From: Flavimobilis rhizosphaerae
GTDB lineage: Bacteria > Actinomycetota > Actinomycetes > Actinomycetales > Cellulomonadaceae
Direction: 5' to 3'
Length of the DNA: 64,000 bases
NCBI RefSeq assembly: GCF_014852685.1
Contig: NZ_JACZDF010000003.1
Location: 1 to 64,000, forward strand
Positions 16,819 to 24,809 of the stretch are shown piece after piece. Numbering within the stretch: the first letter of the stretch is position 1; every line of letters starts with the position of its first letter. Position numbers and translations under genes: made by a program. The notes under the pieces were generated by a model. The model was given only the letters and a program-made list of their open reading frames with translations, was not told the origin of the DNA and ran no database searches.

Positions 16819-17445
16819 TCAGAGGGACCGCAGCAGGTTCTCCATCTCGGTGATCTCTGTGTTCTGGTCGTCCCTGATCGTCCGGGCGAGCGCCAGGGCG
16901 TCGGAGTCTGCGCCCTCGCCGATCTGAGTTTGGGCCATCTCGATGGCTCCGCGGTGGTGGGCGACCATGAGCTCGAGGAACTTCCGGTCGAACTCGACCC
17001 CCTCGAGGCCGGCCAGGGAGGTCATCGCCTCCTCCTGGTCCATGCCGTCCATGTCCATCCCGCCGTGGTCCATGCCGCCGTGCTCAGCGCCAGCGGGCAG
17101 CTCCTCGTCCCACGTCTGCAGCCAGCCGGACATGAGCTCGATCTCCGGGCCCTGCGCTGCAGCGATTCGCTCTGCGAGGGTGCGCACCTCCTCGGTGGAG
17201 GCGCGCTCGACCGCGAGCTCGGCCATCTCGAGCGCTCCCTGGTGGTGGACGATCATCATCTGCGTGAACTCGACGTCCGCGGCGTTGTGCTCAGTCGCCG
17301 CCTCGGCTTCCTCGCTGCTCGAGGACTCCTGCGCCGCGGGGGGTTCGGGCGTCGGTTCGTCGCCGGTGGAGCAGGCGGTCAGGGTGGCCGCCAGGGCGAG
17401 TGCTGCTGTCGTCGCGGCGAGGCGCCGGCGCGTGGTGCTCGTCAA
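16819..17445 (-). CDS. DUF305 lipoprotein
   Basis: 208 residues with a lipoprotein signal (ALAATLTAC, C25 lipidated) and a Ser/Glu-rich linker. Two DUF305 halves follow: FTQMMIVHHQGALEMAELAV, and later FLELMVAHHRGAIEMAQ. Between them lies a Met/His/Gly-rich loop (GGMDHGGMDMDGMDQ), a plausible copper site. It would sit on the outer face of the membrane and bind copper there. It is a second, two-domain DUF305 protein beside the membrane-embedded one at 14979 and has its own terminator. Confidence 0.9.
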   Translation of the reverse strand: MTSTTRRRLAATTAALALAATLTACSTGDEPTPEPPAAQESSSSEEAEAATEHNAADVEFTQMMIVHHQGALEMAELAVERASTEEVRTLAERIAAAQGPEIELMSGWLQTWDEELPAGAEHGGMDHGGMDMDGMDQEEAMTSLAGLEGVEFDRKFLELMVAHHRGAIEMAQTQIGEGADSDALALARTIRDDQNTEITEMENLLRSL

Positions 17446-17478
17446 GGGGTGGTTCCTTCCCAGGATCGGTGTTGGGGA

Positions 17479-17610
17479 TCAGGCCGAGGTGCTGGTCGTG
17501 CAGCACGTGTCCGCGCCCTGAGCGCCGCCGCCGCAGCAGCTGTTGCTCATCGTGGTGGCCGTGCTCTGGGTCGTGGTCGTCGAGGTAGGGGTGTCCTGGC
17601 AGCAGCCCAT
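17479..17610 (-). CDS. Small Cys-Cys repeat protein (43 residues)
   Basis: A 43-residue frame, ATG at 17610, with an excellent ribosome binding site (GAAGGAGA) 6 nt ahead. It begins MGCCQDTPTS, has a Thr/Ser-rich middle, then SNSCCGGGAQ and DTCCTTSTSA at the end: three CC pairs in an otherwise Thr/Ser/Gly sequence. It lies between the DUF305 lipoprotein and the redoxin on the same strand. The composition suggests a metallothionein-like or thiol-trapping peptide, but it matches no family I know. The strong start signal argues that it is real. Confidence 0.6.
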   Translation of the reverse strand: MGCCQDTPTSTTTTQSTATTMSNSCCGGGAQGADTCCTTSTSA

Positions 17611-17662
17611 CGGGGTCTCCTTCATAGGTCGGTGACGCGCGCGTCAGGTCAAACGGTGATGG

Positions 17663-18289
17663 TCAGAGTCGGCTGGTGACCTCCTTGAGCAGGTCGGCGG
17701 GGGCAAGCCACATGGACGGGTAGTTGCCGTGCCATAGCTGGTTGCCCTCGGTGTCGATCAGGACGAACCCGTGCCCCGGGAGTCCTTCGTGCATGCCCTT
17801 GCCGAGGGTGTCGTAGGCAGCGGAGACGGTGCCGTCGTCGAGCAGGAACGGTGCCTGGACGCCGAGGCGTTCGCGGTCGGCGTTGATCTGGTCGGCGGTG
17901 TTCATCACGATCGGCAGCACGGTGATGCCAGCTTCGGCGAACGCGGGGTCCTTCTCGATCTCGGCCATCTGCAGCAGGCAGGAGTCGCACCCGGCGCCCT
18001 CGTTGAAGTACAGGACGACCGGCTCGCCGCGGAAGTCCGCCAGCGAGACGCTCGAGCCGTCCGAGGCCGGCAGGGTGAAGTCCGGCGCGACCCGGACATC
18101 GGTCGATGTGGTGGGCTGGGAGGTGATCAGCGCGATCGCGACGATGATCCCGATGATCAGCGCGGCCGCGCCCCAGGCGGCCCAGCTCAGGCGCTGGCGG
18201 CGCCGTGCAGCATCGGCCTGGGCCTGCTGGATCTCGGCGAGGACCCGCTGGCGTTCGGCGTGGCGGCGGGTGGCGGTTCCGGAGGTCAT
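17663..18289 (-). CDS. Membrane-anchored redoxin (thioredoxin-fold)
   Basis: 208 residues. An N-terminal helix (1-33) is followed by one membrane segment (about 36-57) and an AhpC/TSA-redoxin domain opening APDFTLPASDGSSVSL. The active-site region is FNEGAGCDSCLLQM with C101 and C104, a CxxC rather than a lone peroxidatic Cys, so it is more likely a thiol reductant or oxidant facing outward than a peroxidase. Its start overlaps the ccdA-like stop (ATGA), so CcdA probably supplies its electrons. Possible jobs are copper-site or cytochrome thiol maintenance under metal stress. Confidence 0.8.
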   Translation of the reverse strand: MTSGTATRRHAERQRVLAEIQQAQADAARRRQRLSWAAWGAAALIIGIIVAIALITSQPTTSTDVRVAPDFTLPASDGSSVSLADFRGEPVVLYFNEGAGCDSCLLQMAEIEKDPAFAEAGITVLPIVMNTADQINADRERLGVQAPFLLDDGTVSAAYDTLGKGMHEGLPGHGFVLIDTEGNQLWHGNYPSMWLAPADLLKEVTSRL

Positions 18290-19269
18290 CGGGTCACTTC
18301 TTCCGTGGTCGGGGCGGCGTGGCAGGACGGGACAGGCGCGGCCGGGCCGTCGCTCGACCCTGCAGCTGCCGTGGCGGTTGCCGGGGCGGTGCTCTTCGGT
18401 CGAGCCAGGCGGCGCCGGTCGGCGAGGGTCGCCCAGATGAACGCTGCCGCGACTGCGAGCAACGCCAACCCCTGCACGGGCTCGGGCACCGGAGACAGGA
18501 ACTCCTGGACCGCGGCGAACACGTCGGTCAGGGTGCGGCTGGCGGCGTCCTGGAACGCCGAGCCGCCGGTCATGTCCTTGCTGCCGGCCAGTGCGATGAC
18601 GAACACGCCCATCACCGCGAACCCGACCGCGACGGCGATGTTCAGGGTGTTGGTGACCAAGGTGCGGCCCGCGATGCGCAGCCGGACGGTTCTTGCCTGG
18701 AACAGCTTGCGCTCGCCGAGGCGCGCCTTGTCCCAGACGAGGGCCATGACGAACAGCGGAAAGACCATGCCGAACACGTACGCCAGCCCCAGGGCCAGCC
18801 CCCCGATGGGAGACCCGGAGAGGACCGACAGAGTCATCACCCCGGCCAGGACCGGTGCGCAGCACGAGGACGCGATCCCGGAGAACACCCCGAGGGAGAA
18901 GAAGCTCGCGGTGTCACCACGGGTGGTGTCCGGGGCGCGCAGGAAGGAGGGCAAGGACCACATCCGACCCGACAGGGCCAGGCCCGCCAGGGCGATCATC
19001 AGCAGGCCACCTGCCCAGTACAACGTGGCGTGGTACTGGGCGATCGCGCCGGCGAGCAGGCTCATCCCCAGCGTGATCGGCACCAGCACCACCGCCAGGC
19101 CCGCCGTGAAGACGAAGGTCAGCGGCAGCAGCCGCCACCTGGCGTTCTTGACCGCACCGGCGAGGTAGGACGGCGCCAGGAAGACGATGCAGCACGGGGC
19201 GAACAGGGCCACCCCGCCGGCGAAGAACGCCGCCAGGATGCTCCCGGTCGTCAGCAGCTCGCTGCCCAT
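18286..19269 (-). CDS. CcdA/DsbD-type thiol transporter
   Basis: 327 residues from the ATG at 19269 (MGSELLTTGS), one base after the upstream stop; an ATG at 19293 is possible but overlaps the previous gene. It has six or more membrane segments with two Cys motifs: C26-C27 in LFAPCCIVF and C136-C137 in IASSCCAPVLAG. These correspond to the redox pair that carries electrons from cytosolic thioredoxin to outside partners. The C-terminus is a long Pro/Ala tail. Partners are encoded on both sides: a glutaredoxin-like protein and the redoxin. Confidence 0.88.
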   Translation of the reverse strand: MGSELLTTGSILAAFFAGGVALFAPCCIVFLAPSYLAGAVKNARWRLLPLTFVFTAGLAVVLVPITLGMSLLAGAIAQYHATLYWAGGLLMIALAGLALSGRMWSLPSFLRAPDTTRGDTASFFSLGVFSGIASSCCAPVLAGVMTLSVLSGSPIGGLALGLAYVFGMVFPLFVMALVWDKARLGERKLFQARTVRLRIAGRTLVTNTLNIAVAVGFAVMGVFVIALAGSKDMTGGSAFQDAASRTLTDVFAAVQEFLSPVPEPVQGLALLAVAAAFIWATLADRRRLARPKSTAPATATAAAGSSDGPAAPVPSCHAAPTTEEVTR

Positions 19270-19270
19270 C

Positions 19271-19567
19271 TCAGGCCCCGACCGCTGGGACACGCCGGCT
19301 GTGCAGGGCCTTGGTGAGCTTCTTGCGCGGCAGGCGCCCGGCGGAGAAGAACTCCCCGTCCACCAGCACCAACGGGTTCATCGCCGGGCGGTGCTCGGCG
19401 ACCAGGGCCCGGCCCTCGTCCGTCTGGATGCCGACGCTGCGGACCACCAGCGGGAAGTCGCCGGCCAGGGCCGCCAGGGCCTCCTCGGCGTCATGGCAGA
19501 AGTGGCACGCCGGGGCGTGGACGACGGTGACGACGACCGGTGGGTCGGCGGGCTCGGTGGTGGACAC
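19271..19567 (-). CDS. Glutaredoxin/thioredoxin-like small protein
   Basis: 98 residues from a GTG at 19567 with AGGAG ahead. VVVTVVHAPACHFCHDAEEA places a CHFC redox motif at C21-C24 after the first beta strand. NPLVLVDGEFFSAGRLPRKKL supplies the end of the fold, although the usual cis-Pro is not obvious. It is a cytosolic thiol-disulfide protein, first of three coupled genes with the CcdA-type transporter and redoxin. A regulatory direct repeat lies in the divergent region shared with the response regulator. Confidence 0.78.
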   Translation of the reverse strand: MSTTEPADPPVVVTVVHAPACHFCHDAEEALAALAGDFPLVVRSVGIQTDEGRALVAEHRPAMNPLVLVDGEFFSAGRLPRKKLTKALHSRRVPAVGA

Positions 19568-19648
19568 GGGCTTCTCCTGCGGGAGGTCGCGGATCGGGAC
19601 GTGTAAAGCGTCGACGCGTCGCACCGAAGGACCGGTCTCCCTTGGATC

Positions 19649-19667
19649 AAGGTTCGATGAAGGTTCC
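19649..19667. promoter_or_regulatory. Putative response-regulator site in the divergent promoter
   Basis: AAGGTTCGATGAAGGTTCC: AAGGTTC twice with an 11-bp period, between the glutaredoxin start (19567, minus) and the response regulator start (19702, plus). It would allow autoregulation and control of the redox operon. Confidence 0.6.
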
Positions 19668-19701
19668 CGGCCGGCGTCCGGCCATAGCCCACAATGGCCA
19701 G

Positions 19702-20430
19702 GTGACCCCCATCCCAGACACCACAACCACAGCGCGGCGCGCGGTCGTCGTCGATGACGAGCAGCCCCTGGCCCGGCTCGTGGCCGGCTACCTCGGACGG
19801 GACGGGTTCGAGGTCAGCGTGACCCATGACGGCGCGCAGGCCGTCGAGGTGCTGCGCGAGGTCGATCCCGACGTCGTCGTGCTGGACCTGGGCCTTCCCG
19901 GACTGGATGGGATCGAGGTGTGCCGTCAGCTGCGCACGTTCTCCGACTGCTACGTGATCATGCTGACCGCCCGCGCCGAGGAGGTCGACACCCTCATCGG
20001 CCTGTCGGTCGGTGCTGACGACTACATGACCAAGCCCTTCAGTCCGCGCGAGCTCATGGCCCGGGTCGCAGTCCTGCTCCGCCGGCCGCGTCGACCCGCT
20101 ACCGCGGTCGCAGCGGCGGCGCGCCCCGCTGTGGAGGTCGGTGCGCTACGGCTCGACGTCGACGCCCGCGAGGTGCACCTCGAAGGCCGCTTGGTGCCGT
20201 TGACCCGCACCGAGTTCGACGTCCTCGCCGCACTCGCCTCTGGCCCCGGACGGGTGTTCAGCCGCCGGGCTCTGATCGAGGAGGTCTGGGGGGCGAACTG
20301 GGTCGGTGACGAGCACCTCGTCGACGTCCACGTGCTGCACGTGCGCCAAAAGCTGGGCGACAGCGCTGACCGCCAACAGTTCGTGCGCACGGTTCGAGGT
20401 GTCGGGTACCGGATCGGCACCGGGGAGTGA
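19702..20430 (+). CDS. OmpR-family response regulator
   Basis: 242 residues from a GTG at 19702. The receiver domain (about 12-125) has the acidic pair D18-D19, phospho-acceptor D62 (VVLDLGLPG), T89 and K111. A winged-helix DNA-binding domain (about 150-240) contains LTRTEFDVLAALA and HVRQKLGD..FVRTVRGVGY. The stop overlaps the GTG start of the sensor kinase. The context (copper-binding, DUF305 and redox genes) suggests copper or thiol stress as the signal. The 11-bp direct repeat is the best candidate target. Confidence 0.93.
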   Translation: MTPIPDTTTTARRAVVVDDEQPLARLVAGYLGRDGFEVSVTHDGAQAVEVLREVDPDVVVLDLGLPGLDGIEVCRQLRTFSDCYVIMLTARAEEVDTLIGLSVGADDYMTKPFSPRELMARVAVLLRRPRRPATAVAAAARPAVEVGALRLDVDAREVHLEGRLVPLTRTEFDVLAALASGPGRVFSRRALIEEVWGANWVGDEHLVDVHVLHVRQKLGDSADRQQFVRTVRGVGYRIGTGE

Positions 20431-21545
20431 AGGCGATCCCGACGGCATCGCGGTGGGGCCTTGCCGGTCGTCTGCTCACCGCGCTTGTCATCGTGCTCGC
20501 GACCGCTGCCCTGACAGCGTGGCTGGTCGCCTCCTCCGTGGGGCCAAGCCTTTTCCACGAGCACATGGTGCGCGCCGGCCTGGAAGACCACGACGACGCC
20601 GTCCTGCACGCCGAGCGGGCCTTCCGCGACGCAAGCGCCGTCTCCCTGGCCCTGGCCCTGGGCGCCGCCACCGTTGCCTCCGCCGCCGTGAGTCTCGTGC
20701 TCGCGCGCCGTATCGGTCGGTCCCTCGCGGGCGTGGCCACCGCTGCGGCCCGCCTGGGCGCCGGTCGGTACGAGTCCCGCGTCCCAGCTGCAGGCCTGGG
20801 CGCGGAGTTCGACGACCTCGCCGAGTCGTTCAACGCCATGGCCGCCCGGTTGCAGGAGGCCGAGCGGCTGCGGGCCCGGCTCCTGGCCGACGTCGCGCAC
20901 GAGGTCCGCACCCCCGTCGCGACCATCGCCGGATACCTCGAGGCCGTGGAGGACGGTCTGCAGCCGATGGACGAGCCCACGATGGCCGTGCTGCGCGACC
21001 AGGCCTCGCGCCTGACCCGGCTGGCGCGCGACCTCGCCGCGGTGACCCACGCCGAGGCCGGTGACCTAGCCCTGACACTCGAACCGCTGACCCCCGACGA
21101 GCTGCTCGTTGCGACCGCCGGCACATGGAGAGAGCGCGCGACCGCCGCCGGGATCGACCTGCGGGTCCAGGTCGACCCCGAGCTCGGACACGTCCGTGTG
21201 GACCGCCAGCGCATGGGCCAGGTCCTGGACAACCTGGTCGCCAACGCACTCCGTCACACCCCGGCCGGGGGCACGATCACCCTCCGCGCGACCGACGATC
21301 ACCAGCGGGTGGCGCTGCACGTGGCCGACACCGGTGCCGGCATCGCGGCGGAGCACCTGCCGCACCTGTTCGAGCGCTTCTACCGTGCCGACACCGCGCG
21401 GGACCGCGCCCACGGGGGTTCCGGCATCGGCCTGGCGATCTGCAAGGCGCTCACCGAGGCCCACGGCGGCACCATCACCGCGACGAGCGACGGCCCAGGG
21501 GCCGGCGCATCATTCACCGTCACGCTTCCAGTGCCGCCCGCCTGA
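20427..21545 (+). CDS. Sensor histidine kinase
   Basis: 372 residues, GTG start overlapping the regulator stop. Two membrane segments (about 13-36 and 73-94) enclose an extracytoplasmic loop of only about 36 residues that holds four His among acidic residues (FHEHMVRAGLEDHDDAVLHAE). A HAMP domain (about 95-148) follows. The phospho-acceptor is H158 in LLADVAHEVRTP; ATP-binding boxes N (NLVANALRHTP), G1 (DTGAGI), F (FERFYRAD) and G2 (GGSGIGLAI) are all present. The compact His-rich sensor loop would suit direct metal sensing. Confidence 0.93.
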   Translation: MKAIPTASRWGLAGRLLTALVIVLATAALTAWLVASSVGPSLFHEHMVRAGLEDHDDAVLHAERAFRDASAVSLALALGAATVASAAVSLVLARRIGRSLAGVATAAARLGAGRYESRVPAAGLGAEFDDLAESFNAMAARLQEAERLRARLLADVAHEVRTPVATIAGYLEAVEDGLQPMDEPTMAVLRDQASRLTRLARDLAAVTHAEAGDLALTLEPLTPDELLVATAGTWRERATAAGIDLRVQVDPELGHVRVDRQRMGQVLDNLVANALRHTPAGGTITLRATDDHQRVALHVADTGAGIAAEHLPHLFERFYRADTARDRAHGGSGIGLAICKALTEAHGGTITATSDGPGAGASFTVTLPVPPA

Positions 21546-21597
21546 GCTCAGCGGCCTCCCGGCGCCGCAGCGACGACCATTCCCTTGAGGTGGCTCT

Positions 21598-21834
21598 TCA
21601 TCGCAGTCCTTCCGATCGCGCCGGCACAGGTCCGGCGAGCTCGGCGCGAAGCCTGCGGTAGGTGTCCACATCGATCTGCCCGGCCGCCAGCCGGGCGTCG
21701 AGCACGGTCACCGCGTCCGGCTGGGGTGCCGCGGGAAATAGTCGCGTCACCGCCCACACGGCCATGCCCAGTACCGCCAGGCTCGACGCGAGGACCAGCC
21801 ACCCGCCGACTCCCAGATCCACGCACCACGGCAT
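21598..21834 (-). CDS. Small SHOCT-domain membrane protein
   Basis: 78 residues from the ATG at 21834 with GAGAGGGAG ahead. One membrane segment (about 10-32) is followed by a C-terminal SHOCT-like motif (VLDARLAAGQIDVDTYRRLRAELAG), an oligomerisation module at protein ends. It converges on the sensor kinase (ends 21545). A 17-codon frame (21548-21601) overlaps its stop by 4 bp and looks like a truncated following gene. A double 11-bp repeat lies about 80 bp upstream, so it probably belongs to the same regulon. Confidence 0.75.
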   Translation of the reverse strand: MPWCVDLGVGGWLVLASSLAVLGMAVWAVTRLFPAAPQPDAVTVLDARLAAGQIDVDTYRRLRAELAGPVPARSEGLR

Positions 21835-21912
21835 CGGTCCGCTCCCTCTCGCGCCGGGCGCCGACGGCGCCCACCGCCCCAGGCTGCCCCGGACACCCCC
21901 AAGACGCGGACG

Positions 21913-21935
21913 AGGTCCGATGAAGGCTCGATGAA
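21913..21935. promoter_or_regulatory. Putative response-regulator site before the SHOCT gene
   Basis: Two complete tandem 11-mers, AGGTCCGATGA and AGGCTCGATGA: the clearest copy of the direct repeat. It lies 79-101 bp before the minus-strand SHOCT gene. I see nothing else in 21936-22165. Confidence 0.6.
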
Positions 21936-22172
21936 AGAGACTCGTCGGGACGCAGACCCACTGGGGCAGTCGATGCCAGGCTGCTCGGGGCGCCGCGACT
22001 AGCGGCTCAACCTCACGCCCCATCGTCGCAGTCGCCGCCATCGCGCCTTGCGCACGTGTGCCGATGGGGGTCCACGCATCCCGGCGTGGTCGCTTGGCAC
22101 GATCTCGCCGTAGTTTCGGTTACGGGCATGCGATCTGGGCTGACGCCTGTGACCGGTGTTCAGTGCGCGCTG

Positions 22173-22196
22173 TATAGTTCAGTCCATGCTGACTAT
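22173..22196 (+). promoter_or_regulatory. cmtR -10 box and overlapping operator
   Basis: The -10 TATAGT (22173-22178) stands 7 nt before the cmtR ATG, so the mRNA is probably leaderless. A dyad, ATAGTTCAG and CTGACTAT with a short centre (22174-22196), overlaps both the -10 box and the start codon, a natural place for autorepression by CmtR. Confidence 0.6.
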
Positions 22197-22545
22197 TACT
22201 TCGCGTCTCGACGTGATGAATCGCCTGGGTCGTGCACTGGCCGACCCCACTCGATCCCGGATGATCTTGACCCTGCTCGACCATCCCGCTTACCCGGCGG
22301 AACTGGCCCGAGATCTGGACCTGACACGCCCGAACGTGTCCAACCACCTGGCATGCCTGCGCGATTGCGGGATCGTCGTCTCCGAGCCCGAGGGTCGTCG
22401 GACACGATATGAGATCGCCGATTCGCACCTGGCGCAGGCGCTGACGGCACTGGTCGATGCCACCCTGGCAGTGGACGAAGACGCCCCGTGCATCGATCCC
22501 GACTGCTCGCTTCCCGGATGCGACGCAGCTGGGGAGGGCGCATGA
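22186..22545 (+). CDS. cmtR: CmtR-type Cd/Pb-sensing ArsR-family repressor
   Basis: 119 residues from the ATG at 22186. The winged helix contains PAELARDLDLTRPNVSNHLACLRDCGIV. The cysteines fall exactly where CmtR of M. tuberculosis binds cadmium and lead: C57 and C61 in the recognition helix and C102 in the tail, with two more (C107, C112) in the extended C-terminus. Metal binding releases DNA. It is translationally coupled (ATGA) to cadD. The longer frame upstream lacks homology and the leaderless promoter supports this start. Confidence 0.92.
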   Translation: MLTITSRLDVMNRLGRALADPTRSRMILTLLDHPAYPAELARDLDLTRPNVSNHLACLRDCGIVVSEPEGRRTRYEIADSHLAQALTALVDATLAVDEDAPCIDPDCSLPGCDAAGEGA

Positions 22546-23145
22546 TCCTCACCTCGGTCTTGCAGGCGATGGGCCTGTTCGCAGCGACCAACATCGACGA
22601 CATCATCGTGCTCTCCCTCTTCTTCGCGCGAGGGGCAGGCCAGCGCGGCACTACCGCCCGCATTCTGGCCGGCCAGTACCTCGGATTCGCCGGCATCCTC
22701 GGTGCCGCAGTCCTGGTGACCATCGGTGCCGGAGCATTCCTGCCCTCGGCAGCCATCCCGTACTTCGGTCTCATCCCTCTGGGCCTCGGCCTCTGGGCCG
22801 CATGGCAGGCCTGGCGCGGAGACGATGACGACGATGACGACGAGGCCAAGGTTGCCGGCAAGAAGGTCGGCGTGTGGATAGTCGCAGGCGTCACCCTTGC
22901 CAACGGCGGCGATAACATCGGCGTCTACACCCCTGTCTTCCTCAGCGTGGAACCTCTCGCAGTAGTCGCCTACTGCATCATCTTCCTCGCGCTCGTCGCG
23001 GTCCTGGTGGCCCTGGCAAAGTTCGTCGCCACCCGCCCCCCCGATCGCCGAAGTGCTCGAACGCTGGGAGCACATCCTCTTCCCCATCGTTCTCATCGGC
23101 CTCGGCATCGTGATCCTCGTCAGCGGCGGAGCCTTCGGACTCTGA
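22542..23145 (+). pseudogene. cadD: Cadmium-resistance transporter CadD, frameshifted near the 3' end
   Basis: About 200 residues of a CadD/LysE-like membrane protein (opening MILTSVLQAMGLFAATNIDD, an Asp run DDDDDDDE in the cytosolic loop, and ANGGDNIGVYTPVF). At a run of seven C near 23035-23042 the frame is lost. One base fewer restores IAEVLERWEHILFPIVLIGL and a stop at 23143-23145, the proper end with the last membrane helix. As read, the product is misfolded beyond the sixth-seventh of its length. This may be a real mutation, slippage-based switching, or a sequencing error in the C-run. Confidence 0.8.
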
Positions 23146-23378
23146 CGTAGCGGCAGCGATCCAAACGGCCCCGACCGGGCGCATACCTCTCGGTTCAGAC
23201 CGCGACACCTACCTGCAGCCAGTCCTGCGTGATCGCGGCAACAAGACCGCCACGGAGCGCTGCAAAAACCCCGCCACCAAGCGAACGAAGCCACAGACCG
23301 GGCGTCGAGGGCGTCTCGCTGATCGATCCCCTTACGCGACACCGCGCTGGCTCCCATCCAGCCGCGCGCAGGTGCCGT

Positions 23379-24755
23379 TTACGCGCAGCAGCTCGTTGGC
23401 ATGTCGCTGCGGAAGAGGCCGGCGCAGATGCGCAGCGCCTCGCTCATGGTCAGGTAGGGCGCCCAGGTGTCGGCGAGGTCGTCGACGGTGAGCCCGAACT
23501 TGATCGCGTAGGTCGCCGCGAGCATCACGTCGCCGGCACCGTCGAGAGCGGCGTGGACCCCGAGAATCTTGCGGGTGTGGGCGTCGATGACGAGCTTGAG
23601 GGCTCCGCGGGTGTCGCGGTTGGCCAGCGATCTGGGGATGTCGTGGGCGTCGAGGACGCGGGAGTCGCACTCGTGCCCGGCGGCCACTGCCTGCTGCTCG
23701 GTGACCCCGGCGGAGGCGAGCTGCGGGGTCGTGAACGTCACCGCTGGCAGGCCGCGGTAGTCGACGGTGGTGGGCTGTCCAAGGGCTCCGGCAGCTGCGG
23801 CGTGCCCGGTCTGTGCAGCGACGTAGACGTACTGCGGGGCACCGGAGACGTCACCGGCGGCGAAGATTCGCGGGTTGCTCGTGCGCTGGTGCGCATCGAC
23901 GGTGATGAACCCTCGGTCGGCGGTCTGCACGCCAGCGGCGCTCAGCCCTAGGTCGTCGGTGTTCGCGTGCCGCCCGGTGGCCACCAGCAGGCGGTGGCCC
24001 GTCACCTGCGCACCGCGCTCGGTCCGGACCAGTACCCCCTCGGGGGTCGGCTCGACCGCCACCGCACGTTCCTCGACGACGGTGATGCCCTCGTCGGCGA
24101 ACACGGTTCGCAGCACGTCCGCGACCTCTGGCTCTACGTGCGGTGCGAGCCGGCCGACGAGGGTTACGGCGACGCCCAGCTGGGCCCAGAGCTGGGCCTG
24201 CTCAAGCCCGACGTACCCACCACCAAGGACCACCATCGAGGAGGGGATTTCCTGCAGCTCCATCGCCGTGGTGCTCGTCAGCGGGTCGATCGTCTCCATG
24301 CCTGGCAGGTCCGGGATGTGCGGGACCGAGCCTGTCGCGACGACGTACGCCGTGCCGGTGACATGCTCGCCGTCGACCTCGAGCGTCTGCTCGTCGACGA
24401 ACCGGGCGTGGCCGTACATGACCGGGAAGCCGTGCGCCTCGGCGACGTCGGTGTACTTCGCCTGACGTAGCCGGTCGATCAGCTCCTGCTTCTGCGTCAT
24501 CAGCGCCGCCAGGTCGACGCCCCCCGCGCCGGTCGGGACGCCGGGGAACGGGTTGACGAGCGCCCGATGACGGCGCCCCGCGGCCGCGAGGAGGTTCTTG
24601 CTCGGGATGCACCCCACGTTCAGGCAGGTGCCACCCAGGACTCCGTGCTCGACCAGTAAGACTGACTTCCCGCGTGACCTGGCCTCGATCCCGGCGGCCA
24701 TCGCCGCGCCCCCGCTACCGATGACGATCAGGTCCCACGTGTCCTTGATGCCCAT
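23379..24755 (-). CDS. merA: Mercuric reductase-like flavoprotein
   Basis: 458 residues from the ATG at 24755. An FAD-binding GSGGAAMAAGIEARSRG is followed by the redox-active disulfide GGTCLNVGCIPSK (C44, C49), the NADPH-binding GGGYVGLEQAQ and the dimer domain. The C-terminus ends in PTSCCA, the vicinal cysteines (C456, C457) that pass Hg(II) to the active site. There is no N-terminal HMA domain, as in many actinobacterial MerA. It reduces Hg(II) to volatile Hg(0) using NADPH. It is divergent from a MerR regulator; no merT, merP or merB is visible. The 23146-23378 gap holds nothing recognisable. Confidence 0.93.
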   Translation of the reverse strand: MGIKDTWDLIVIGSGGAAMAAGIEARSRGKSVLLVEHGVLGGTCLNVGCIPSKNLLAAAGRRHRALVNPFPGVPTGAGGVDLAALMTQKQELIDRLRQAKYTDVAEAHGFPVMYGHARFVDEQTLEVDGEHVTGTAYVVATGSVPHIPDLPGMETIDPLTSTTAMELQEIPSSMVVLGGGYVGLEQAQLWAQLGVAVTLVGRLAPHVEPEVADVLRTVFADEGITVVEERAVAVEPTPEGVLVRTERGAQVTGHRLLVATGRHANTDDLGLSAAGVQTADRGFITVDAHQRTSNPRIFAAGDVSGAPQYVYVAAQTGHAAAAGALGQPTTVDYRGLPAVTFTTPQLASAGVTEQQAVAAGHECDSRVLDAHDIPRSLANRDTRGALKLVIDAHTRKILGVHAALDGAGDVMLAATYAIKFGLTVDDLADTWAPYLTMSEALRICAGLFRSDMPTSCCA

Positions 24756-24762
24756 CGACGGA

Positions 24763-24803
24763 CCGTAAACGTTCCACCGCACGGCAAGGTCAAGCCGTAG
24801 CCT
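24763..24803. promoter_or_regulatory. Divergent merA/merR promoters with 19-bp spacer
   Basis: For merA (minus), -35 TTGACC (24788-24793) and -10 TTACGG (24763-24768) are exactly 19 bp apart, the over-long spacer that MerR activators untwist; the ATG follows after 7 nt, so merA is leaderless. For merR (plus), -10 TAGCCT (24798-24803) stands 6 nt before its ATG, again leaderless. An imperfect dyad lies in the spacer. Confidence 0.65.
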
Positions 24804-24809
24804 GCGACC

